Position numbers and translations under genes: made by a program. Shown in pieces: positions 58,305 through 64,000 of a stretch of 64,000 nt of DNA. Positions within the stretch are counted from its first letter, which is position 1; the number at the start of each line of letters is the position of its first letter. The DNA comes from Leucobacter sp042726155 (lineage in GTDB: Bacteria > Actinomycetota > Actinomycetes > Actinomycetales > Microbacteriaceae), in assembly GCF_042726155.1 (NCBI RefSeq), contig NZ_JBHXHV010000003.1, positions 310,001-374,000 on the forward strand, given 5' to 3'. Below the pieces are notes generated by a model, which searched no databases, was not told the origin of the DNA, and saw only the letters and a program-made list of their open reading frames with translations.

Positions 58305-59717
58305 ATGGGTATGAGTGATCTTCCATCCACCGCCCAGAGCACGCTCCTGCAGTGCTCGTTCTGCCTGTTCACGAACACCGTTATCGAGACCGAAGACGCG
58401 CTCTGCAAGAACTGCGGGCTCGACCTCTCCCGAGCGTTGCAAAGGCGAACGCAACCTGAGCCGGAAATGATTGAGCCCGACACCGACGTCGAGCAAGTCG
58501 CTGTGGAAGAGCCGCCTCCTGCCGAAACGCTCTCCGAACTGCTCCGCGTCGACGCGGTCGAACCGGAGACTCGGAGCGCTCGGCGCCCGTCACGTGCGCC
58601 TTGGATCATCGCCGGATCATTCGGCGTCGCGATCGTCCTCGCGTCTGTCTTCACCTGGCTGGTCGTCACGACCACCCCGATGGCGGTCACTGAAGAAGCG
58701 ACGCCCCAGACCACGGTGACTCTGAACGGATGGACGAAGACGCCGGCATGGGTGGCTGACGTCGACGCGACAGCGACAGCCGAGAGCGCAGACGGTGCGA
58801 CACTGCTCACCACGAGCCGCGCGAGTGCGAGCGTCATCGACACCCAGACCGGCGACATCATCGCGACCCAGCCCCTCGGCGATAAGGCCGCGACCGCGTA
58901 CTGGGTCGGCGACACCGGAGTCGTTGTCGACGGCGACAACCTGCACGTCTGGACCAGCGACACGGACATGCACACGAAGAACGCCGATGGTGAGAGCGAC
59001 ACGGGACACGACAGTGACGCTTGGACAACGGTCGACCTCGATGGGGACGCGTTCACGATCCGCGGCGACATGGCGTTCATCGTCGCGAAGGTGGGCGCGA
59101 AGTATGAGCGACTCAACGGCGACGGGACACGCGACACCATTCCGGTCCCCACGAAGGGCGCAGTGCCTGTCGCCGCGACCAACAAGCAGATCGTGTGGGG
59201 CACCAACAAAGGTGTCGCCTACGTCACCGATGCGGACGGCATGAAGGGACGCGACATCACGCTCGCTCAACCCAACAAGAGCGCGACCGTGTCGCGCTGG
59301 GTTGGCGGCGACGAAAAGCACGTCTATGTCGTGTGGACGAACGACGACAAGGACACGCTAGTCGTCCATTCGCTGAAGTCAGGCGACACGTTCTCCACCA
59401 ACCCCCTCCCCGCAGCAGAAGACGCGCGGGCGACAGTGACCCGGAACGGGGCGAGTGTCGCCTACGCGAATGTGCTGATCAATGCGACGACAGGTGCCAC
59501 CACCGAAATCGACCATGCCGTTGTCGCCGCGGTCGGCGACAACTTCCTCGGCGATGACCCGGCCGCTCTCATCGGCGCGGACGGCAAGGCGACTTCATTG
59601 AAGGGCGACAAGGTGACCCCTGTCGCGGTGTCCCCGGATGGGTCACTCATCGTGAACACCGGAAAGCAAATCGCAGCCCTCACCCCCAAGGAGCCGGCAG
59701 CGAGTGCGCAGGACTAA
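58305..59717 (+). CDS. Zinc-ribbon, membrane-anchored beta-propeller protein
   Basis: The 470-residue protein starts with a zinc ribbon (LQCSFCLFT...ALCKNCGLDL, Cys at about 17, 20, 34, 37) in the cytoplasm, then an acidic linker, one membrane helix (IIAGSFGVAIVLASVFTWLVV, about 102-122) and an extracytoplasmic repeat domain (about 140-465) built of beta strands of the type ATAYWVGDTGVVVDGD, which resembles a PQQ/WD-like propeller. It could sense a condition inside and bind something outside. The start may be ATG 58311. It runs together with the next wall-anchored protein. Confidence 0.65.
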   Translation: MGMSDLPSTAQSTLLQCSFCLFTNTVIETEDALCKNCGLDLSRALQRRTQPEPEMIEPDTDVEQVAVEEPPPAETLSELLRVDAVEPETRSARRPSRAPWIIAGSFGVAIVLASVFTWLVVTTTPMAVTEEATPQTTVTLNGWTKTPAWVADVDATATAESADGATLLTTSRASASVIDTQTGDIIATQPLGDKAATAYWVGDTGVVVDGDNLHVWTSDTDMHTKNADGESDTGHDSDAWTTVDLDGDAFTIRGDMAFIVAKVGAKYERLNGDGTRDTIPVPTKGAVPVAATNKQIVWGTNKGVAYVTDADGMKGRDITLAQPNKSATVSRWVGGDEKHVYVVWTNDDKDTLVVHSLKSGDTFSTNPLPAAEDARATVTRNGASVAYANVLINATTGATTEIDHAVVAAVGDNFLGDDPAALIGADGKATSLKGDKVTPVAVSPDGSLIVNTGKQIAALTPKEPAASAQD

Positions 59718-59806
59718 CGATCTTCACCCCGAGGGCGATGACGCGCGGGCACCGCCCCGCGCCGTAACCCCTCACCCATCACCCACATCACACAATGGAG
59801 CATCCA

Positions 59807-60529
59807 GTGAAATCCAAGACCCTCCTTACCGCCGCAGTCGCGGCCGGGATCGTTCTCGCACCTACCGCGGCAATGGCAGCCGAACCCACCGACGAGATCG
59901 CCACCGAGCAGACCACCGTCACGCCAGCAGGAAACCCTGATGATTGCGCGCCACTGACGCTCACTCCCCTTGAAACAGCAATCGAGTTGGAGCCGGCCAC
60001 TGTCGAGCTCGACACGTGCGACGAGACTCCCCTGCCCGTGGCAGACGTCGTCGACGACGCGAACGCCGACGTCGGCGATCCCGTCATCGAACCAGTAGAC
60101 CCGGTCGATCCCGTCGACCCAATCGATCCCGTCGACCCAACCGATCCGGTTGATCCCACTGATCCGGTGGACCCAACTGATCCCGTCGATCCCACTGATC
60201 CTGTCGACCCAACCGATCCCACTGATCCGGTTGACCCGGTCGAGCCCGAGCAGCCCGTGACACCGGAGGTTCCTGTGGAGCCTGACGTGCCAGTGAGCAC
60301 TGAAGGTGTGGGTGTGTGGCCGGCCTCGAATGGGTGGGGGTCGAGCGTTGAGTACGCGCCTGCAACGCAGCCAACAACACTCGCTACGACAGGAAGCGGC
60401 GACTCGGTTGCGCTCTCTGCAACAGCTGTCGCCGTCGCCGCAGCGGGTGGGGTCATCTTCGGACGTCGCCGCATTGGTCAGGCTCTGCGCACCGCGGTGT
60501 CTGGTTCTCGAAACGCGACGGAGGTGTAA
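59807..60529 (+). CDS. Sortase-anchored Asp-Pro repeat surface protein
   Basis: About 240 residues: a signal peptide (KSKTLLTAAVAAGIVLAPTAAMAAEP), a Thr/Val/Glu-rich region with two Cys, a DPV/DPT repeat stalk, a short Gly/Trp/Tyr patch and the sorting signal LATTGSG followed by a hydrophobic helix and a basic tail. I chose GTG 59807 because GGAG lies six bases upstream; ATG 59795 is possible. The repeat stalk would carry the N-terminal part away from the wall. It may form a surface pair with the preceding propeller protein. Confidence 0.75.
   Translation: MKSKTLLTAAVAAGIVLAPTAAMAAEPTDEIATEQTTVTPAGNPDDCAPLTLTPLETAIELEPATVELDTCDETPLPVADVVDDANADVGDPVIEPVDPVDPVDPIDPVDPTDPVDPTDPVDPTDPVDPTDPVDPTDPTDPVDPVEPEQPVTPEVPVEPDVPVSTEGVGVWPASNGWGSSVEYAPATQPTTLATTGSGDSVALSATAVAVAAAGGVIFGRRRIGQALRTAVSGSRNATEV
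60095..60240. repeat. Nine-base minisatellite coding for Asp-Pro-X
   Basis: GATCC[C/G]-type nine-base units repeat about sixteen times, coding D-P-V, D-P-I or D-P-T; a larger 18-base unit (DPTDPV) is visible in the middle. Copy-number change is likely by slippage. Confidence 0.8.
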
Positions 60530-60532
60530 CCC

Positions 60533-61024
60533 ATGTCGAGCCAGACCGTATTCGAAATTAGCCACTCCTGCGGTCACGAGCAAGAGCGAGACTTGTCAGA
60601 GACTGCGGCTTCACTCCGCCCCAAGAAGGCAGAGTGGTGGGAAACGCAGATCTGCACGGATTGCCTGCGAGCGACGCCCCGCAAACGCACCATTTCAAAA
60701 GAGCTGCGCGCCGAGTGGAACGCGAAGCGCGAAAGCGCCTACGAGGACCAGGAACGCATGAACCTGCCGCCCCTGCAAGGCAGCGAGAAGCAAATCCCCT
60801 GGGGCACAGAGGAGCGATTCACGCTGTTGCGTGACGCCTACGAAGAACTGGTGCAATCCGAGCAGCTCAGCGAGGATGAGTTCGATGCGGAGGTGATCGA
60901 GCCCGCCCGCCGCATCGACAAGGCACGGTGGTGGATCGACCATAAAGGTTCGTCACTCGCGGATCTCCGCACGGATCTCAAAGATCCTGGCGAACAGTTC
61001 TTGGGGTCAGAGAACCCTTTCTGA
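60533..61024 (+). CDS. Hypothetical 163-residue protein with Cys/His N-terminus
   Basis: The N-terminus holds SHSCGHEQ and ICTDCL, a possible C-x-H plus CxxC zinc site, followed by basic and acidic helices (RKRTISKELRAEWNAKRESAYED). The start lies three bases after the preceding stop. It ends at a strong terminator. Not recognised, though the pattern ISHSCGHEQERDL with ARRIDKARWWIDHK resembles proteins often carried by actinobacterial elements. Confidence 0.55.
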   Translation: MSSQTVFEISHSCGHEQERDLSETAASLRPKKAEWWETQICTDCLRATPRKRTISKELRAEWNAKRESAYEDQERMNLPPLQGSEKQIPWGTEERFTLLRDAYEELVQSEQLSEDEFDAEVIEPARRIDKARWWIDHKGSSLADLRTDLKDPGEQFLGSENPF

Positions 61025-61036
61025 GCCTGTGAACCC

Positions 61037-61071
61037 AAAGCGCCCTCTGCCGCCTGGCAGGGGGCGCTTTT
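61037..61071 (+). terminator. Intrinsic terminator
   Basis: AAAGCGCCCTCTGCC (61037-61051) pairs with GGCAGGGGGCGCTTT (61056-61070), with one mismatch, followed by T. Confidence 0.85.
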
Positions 61072-61114
61072 ACGTGCGGCGCATCGGTCGCCTGGGGACG
61101 CGTACGCTGTGGGC

Positions 61115-61807
61115 ATGTGCGGAAGAGTCATCGTCGACTACGACGAGAACATGGATGTTGCCGGGAACACGGAACTCGCCGGATGGATGACGCAGCGACC
61201 CGAGGGGTACCAAGCCTCCTGGAATTTGAAACCGACGCAGGATATCCCTGTCGCGTTTACAGATCACAAGAGTGGTGATCATCGGTTTGAGCTGGCGTAC
61301 TGGTCGCTCGTGCCGATCTGGTCGAAGGAGCTCAAAACGAAGTTCCCAACTTTCAATGCGCGCTCGGAGACGGCCGCGGAGAAAGCGAGCTTCAAAGCAT
61401 CAGTGAAGAACCGGCGTTGCATCATCCCCGTGTCGGGGTTCTATGAGTGGACTGGTCCGAAATCGAAGCGAACGCCACACGCGATCTTCGGCCCCGCACC
61501 GATCATTCCGATGGCTGGCCTGTATTCGTGGTGGCACGAGCCGGACGCAGGGGATGACGAAGGCTGGCACCTCACTGCGACAATCCTTACGCGCGCTTCG
61601 GCCGGCGTGATGGAGCCACTGCATGACCGTATGCCGGTGTTCATGTCAGATGAGCTACTGCAGGACTGGCTTGACCCCGAAACGGTGGGTGACAAGTTGC
61701 TGATGGAGGCCGTTTCAGAGGGTGCGGTATCGCTCAGTGAGCAACTGCGCGAGTACGAGGTGTTACCGCTGCGGGGCGACGGTCCCGAGCTGATCCTGCC
61801 GGCGTAA
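61115..61807 (+). CDS. HMCES/YedK-like SOS-response-associated protein
   Basis: The 230-residue SRAP-domain protein begins MCGR; after Met removal Cys 2 becomes the N-terminus and forms a covalent link with abasic sites in single-stranded DNA, protecting them. Further family motifs are WNLKPTQDIPVAF, PTFNARSET, CIIPVSGFYEW and TEPA-like LHDRMPVF. ATG 61115 is chosen because Cys must be second. It faces umuC on the other strand. SRAP proteins are common on elements with single-stranded transfer intermediates. Confidence 0.9.
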   Translation: MCGRVIVDYDENMDVAGNTELAGWMTQRPEGYQASWNLKPTQDIPVAFTDHKSGDHRFELAYWSLVPIWSKELKTKFPTFNARSETAAEKASFKASVKNRRCIIPVSGFYEWTGPKSKRTPHAIFGPAPIIPMAGLYSWWHEPDAGDDEGWHLTATILTRASAGVMEPLHDRMPVFMSDELLQDWLDPETVGDKLLMEAVSEGAVSLSEQLREYEVLPLRGDGPELILPA

Positions 61808-61814
61808 CGCAACT

Positions 61815-63098
61815 TCAGGCGGTCGCCTCGCAGAGTTCATCCCAGTGCGTCGTGGCACGGCGTGAGAGCATCTCTCGCTTCATGTTCCACACGGGTGCGC
61901 CCTGCAAGCCGCCAAGGCCCACACCGATCGCTCGCGGTCCGAGCTTGCTCGTGATCGCGTCGAGCGTTTCCCCGACATGCCTCCCCTCGAACTCTGGTTC
62001 GAAGAGCGCGAGGGGTGCCGCGCTGCCCTTGGGTCGAAGCCCTGTGAGCACGACACCTGCACGCACATAGGGCATTCCGTGACGGATGCGTGGCAGGAGC
62101 GCGAACGCTGCCTTGCCAATCCCGATCGGGTCATCGGTGGGAGTTGGGATGCCGACAGCGACGTGCGGGTTGTGGGACTCACCTGGTCGGTGCCAGCTTG
62201 TCGCAGACCACGCCGAGACAACGCCGGCGACTTGGCCCTGCGCGCGGAGCCGGCTACTGACCCGCTGCGCGTAAATGGAGAGCACTTGCTGCATGTCAGA
62301 GACCGTCTGTACGGGGCGTGAGAAGCTGCGGGAGAAGATCAGCTGGTCTTTGTACTCGCGTACCTCTTCGAGCGGGATACAGGAGATTCCGCGCAGCTCG
62401 TACACGGTGCGCTCCATCACCACGGAGAACTTCTTACGAATCCACTTCGCGTCCGCGTCGCGCAGCTCTTTCACGGTGTGGATGTTCATTGCGGCCAGGC
62501 GTTTACCGGTGCGTGAGGCGATTCCCCAGAGGTCGGTGACGTGGGTGCCTTCCATGATGCGGTCGGTGTGGGTGGGGCTGTAGCTCCCGAGGTGGCAGAC
62601 ACCGCCGAGTGAGAGATCCGCTTTCGCACCCCTGCTCGCGAGCTTTGCGAGGGTCTTTGAGCGTCCAATTCCGACGCGGACGGGAATCCCCGTGCAGCGG
62701 AGTACTTCGGCGCGGATCTCGTGCCCGAGAGCGGTGAGCTCGTCGACGGTGCCGCGGAGTTCCACGAAGCTCTCGTCGATCGAGTACACCTCCTGCCAGG
62801 CGCAGTAGCGGCCGATGATTTCCATGACGCGGGCAGAGAGCGACCCGTAGAGCTCGTAGTTGCTCGAGCGGGCGATGACGCCGGCGGCTTTGGGGTACCC
62901 TTCGAGCTTGAACCACGGGATACCCATTGGGATATCGAGCGCTTTCGCCTCGCGGTTCAGAGCGACGACGCAGCCGTCGTTGTTTGAGAGCACCACGATG
63001 GGTTTGCCGTCGAGAGGGGGGTCAAAGACGCGCTCGCAGGATGCGTAGAACGATTCGCAGTCGATGAGCGCGATCTGGCGTTCAGGTACGGAGGACAC
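61815..63098 (-). CDS. umuC: Y-family DNA polymerase UmuC
   Basis: The 427-residue protein copies damaged DNA. The N-terminal palm shows LIDCESFYASCERVFDP and the catalytic YSIDESFVE; the little-finger domain follows (PVQTVSDMQQVLSIYAQRVSSRLRAQ). Length agrees with UmuC of about 420. GTG 63098 is the only valid start with GGAGT nine bases upstream; it overlaps the umuD stop by 17 bases. Co-transcribed with umuD from the SOS promoter. Confidence 0.92.
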   Translation of the reverse strand: MSSVPERQIALIDCESFYASCERVFDPPLDGKPIVVLSNNDGCVVALNREAKALDIPMGIPWFKLEGYPKAAGVIARSSNYELYGSLSARVMEIIGRYCAWQEVYSIDESFVELRGTVDELTALGHEIRAEVLRCTGIPVRVGIGRSKTLAKLASRGAKADLSLGGVCHLGSYSPTHTDRIMEGTHVTDLWGIASRTGKRLAAMNIHTVKELRDADAKWIRKKFSVVMERTVYELRGISCIPLEEVREYKDQLIFSRSFSRPVQTVSDMQQVLSIYAQRVSSRLRAQGQVAGVVSAWSATSWHRPGESHNPHVAVGIPTPTDDPIGIGKAAFALLPRIRHGMPYVRAGVVLTGLRPKGSAAPLALFEPEFEGRHVGETLDAITSKLGPRAIGVGLGGLQGAPVWNMKREMLSRRATTHWDELCEATA

Positions 63099-63522
63099 GG
63101 TGCAGACTCCGGGTGACGACTCCCCAGACGCGAAGCTCAGACAGTTCCGCGATCTCGATGTTCGGGTGCTGCGGATTCTCGGCCGAGAGGACCACGGAAC
63201 CATCTGACATGAGCCGGAGCCGCTTCACGGTCATCTCCCCGTCGACCACGGCCACAACCACGTGGCCGTCTTTGGCTTGGATTGAGCGATCGACAATGAG
63301 TTCGTCGCCGTCGAAGATCCCCGCCCGGACAATGCTGTGCCCGCGCGCTCGGATGAGGAACGTGGAGACGCGGTTTGGCATCAAGTGCTCGTTCAGGTCG
63401 AGCTCGCTGGTTTGGTAGTCCTGAGCGGGTGATGGAAACCCGCACAGCACTTCAACGTTTGCGACATCGACGAGTGCTGCAGGGGCGTCTGCAGTGAGAG
63501 CACGAATGTCCGCGATCTGCAT
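63082..63522 (-). CDS. umuD: UmuD-like S24 autoprotease
   Basis: The 146-residue protein is the partner of UmuC, activated by RecA-stimulated self-cleavage. The cleavage site is Cys-Gly in VLCGFPSPA, the catalytic Ser is in ARGHSIVRAG and the Lys in DGEMTVKRLRL. I chose ATG 63522 (MQIADIRAL); the GTG at 63534 would lie within the operator. The SOS box 12 bases upstream predicts LexA control. Confidence 0.9.
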   Translation of the reverse strand: MQIADIRALTADAPAALVDVANVEVLCGFPSPAQDYQTSELDLNEHLMPNRVSTFLIRARGHSIVRAGIFDGDELIVDRSIQAKDGHVVVAVVDGEMTVKRLRLMSDGSVVLSAENPQHPNIEIAELSELRVWGVVTRSLHRVLRT

Positions 63523-63533
63523 TTCACACCCCA

Positions 63534-63559
63534 CTTATTCGAATCTGTGTTCGAATAAG
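63534..63559. promoter_or_regulatory. LexA-type SOS palindrome before umuDC
   Basis: CTTATTCGAA (63534-63543) and TTCGAATAAG (63550-63559) are perfect 10-bp arms around TCTGTG. The central CGAAC-type core on the minus strand (CGAACACAGATTCG) matches the actinobacterial LexA motif GAACnnnnGTTC with one change. The region 63560-63714 to its right holds no gene I can support. Confidence 0.8.
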
Positions 63560-63714
63560 GATATTACGCTTCCGGGCTGACATTCGGGGCGAGAGCCCAT
63601 CAGCTTAGGGTGCGTCGTTGCGGCCGCTGCGGCGAAATCGCGCAGTTCAGGTGGGGTGATTGTTCCCGATCGGATATCCAAGGTCATGGCGTGGCGCGTC
63701 GGCCGCGCGATCGG

Positions 63715-63900
63715 CTACTCGCGGTACCAGGCGAGGATCAGGGCATTTGCGGGGATGACCGCTGAGGCTTTGGCCGCTGCCCATTCGTGGTGTTCGTCGC
63801 CGACGACTTCAGTGACTGTGAAATTGTTGAGGTCGCGGGCGTGGCGTTCCTGGGTGGGGATCGCTCCGGCTTCTAGTGCGATGAGTGCTCGTGCTCGCAT
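63715..63900 (-). CDS. Small hypothetical protein, 61 residues
   Basis: MRARALIALEAGAIPTQERHARDLNNF... has plausible composition, with a start at ATG 63898-63900, but the ribosome site is weak. No motif. A terminator lies on its upstream side. The last 100 bases of the window contain nothing else recognisable. Confidence 0.4.
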   Translation of the reverse strand: MRARALIALEAGAIPTQERHARDLNNFTVTEVVGDEHHEWAAAKASAVIPANALILAWYRE

Positions 63901-63931
63901 GGGTCCAGGCTAGTTGTTTCGGGCAAACGAA

Positions 63932-63965
63932 AAGGGGAGGGAGCCGCGCCTGGCTACCTCCCCTT
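63932..63965. terminator. GC-rich hairpin near the window end
   Basis: AAGGGGAGG (63932-63940) pairs with CCTCCCCTT (63957-63965), with an inner AGCC/GGCT stem. A-rich sequence on the left reads as T-rich on the minus strand, so it may end a leftward transcript from outside the window. Confidence 0.6.
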
Positions 63966-64000
63966 CGCAGGTAGATCTAGTGGGTGATGCCCGGCTGATC

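Larger units (their letters stand above)
26862..64000 (+). mobile_element. Integrative conjugative element, left end at tRNA, right end outside window
   Basis: The region to the right of the CAT tRNA holds a ParB-like protein, DUF2637/SpdB-like protein, a type IV secretion operon with VirB4-like and VirD4-like ATPases, SSB, methylase, MobF relaxase and SOS genes, all typical of actinobacterial conjugative elements. The first gene runs antisense into the tRNA. Core metabolic genes stop here. No integrase, second tRNA fragment or other core gene is seen up to 64 kb, so the element is at least 37 kb and continues outward. Whether it is active is not shown. Confidence 0.8.

Noticed and set aside
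57998..59209. Long leftward open frame of 403 codons
   Set aside because: It is the antisense shadow of the zinc-ribbon/propeller gene, Ser/Val/Thr-rich without domains, while the plus frame has clear motifs.
59788..60474. Leftward frame with GSTGSV collagen-like repeats
   Set aside because: It is the antisense of the Asp-Pro minisatellite; the plus frame has a signal peptide and sorting signal.
26862..64000. CRISPR array
   Set aside because: No regularly spaced identical repeats were seen; the only tandem repeat is the nine-base coding minisatellite.

Overview
The window looks like chromosomal DNA of a high-GC Gram-positive actinobacterium, most like Microbacteriaceae (Leucobacter/Microbacterium type). 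This rests on the strong G/C bias at third codon positions, frequent GTG and TTG starts, a homodimeric pyruvate dehydrogenase E1 gene next to a FasR-like PucR regulator and a fabD-fabH-acpP-fabF cluster, a coproheme-type HemQ, and sorting signals of LAxTG type. The genus is inferred; no rRNA is present.

Positions 1 to about 26.8 kb are ordinary core genome. In order: the end of a toxin-like DUF6973 protein with a lipoprotein; a NhaA antiporter fused to a DsbA-like domain; pdxY; a pair of FluC/CrcB fluoride channel subunits; a zinc/manganese ABC importer (binding protein, ATPase, permease) behind a palindromic operator candidate; a large APC-family permease; tRNA-Val(TAC); an AhpE-like peroxiredoxin; aceE; the fasR-like regulator and the type II fatty acid synthesis cluster; a VOC-fold protein; a glutamine amidotransferase; the efeUOB iron importer behind a DtxR-like palindrome; a Dps protein; hemQ; and a GntR/FadR regulator. 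Two copies of a 72-bp extragenic palindromic repeat sit at 10.56 kb and 26.66 kb.

From a CAT-anticodon tRNA gene (26788-26861) to the right edge lies the body of an integrative conjugative element. Its left end is marked by a small helix-turn-helix gene whose reading frame runs antisense into the tRNA, the signature of site-specific integration into a tRNA 3' half. No integrase and no second attachment site are inside the window, so the element continues past 64 kb. Modules from left to right: a divergent pair of small HTH proteins; a replication or partition block (winged-helix protein, ParB-like protein, sigma-like protein, small membrane proteins, DUF2637/SpdB-like protein); two surface proteins, one a 1,111-residue thioester adhesin with VaFE-like repeats and a LAVTG signal; a type IV secretion operon (membrane proteins, M23 peptidase, pilin-like protein, VirB6-like, SCO6880-like, VirB4-like, VirD4-like coupling protein) ending in an HNH nuclease; an SSB with a duplicated tail; a DNA methyltransferase with a whole second gene nested in another frame; a leftward MobF relaxase/helicase operon; a zinc-ribbon/beta-propeller membrane protein and an Asp-Pro repeat wall-anchored protein; and an SOS cassette (HMCES/YedK-like protein, UmuC, UmuD) behind a 26-bp LexA-type palindrome.

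The genes fit a complete DNA transfer cycle: relaxase and helicase process DNA, SSB and the methylase protect it, the coupling protein and T4SS move it, the M23 enzyme opens the wall, and surface proteins may hold mating cells together. The most unusual points are the nested methylase locus, a recurring hairpin plus CGAAAGG leader before single genes, two hairpin-rich noncoding stretches that are candidate transfer or replication origins, and the adhesin.
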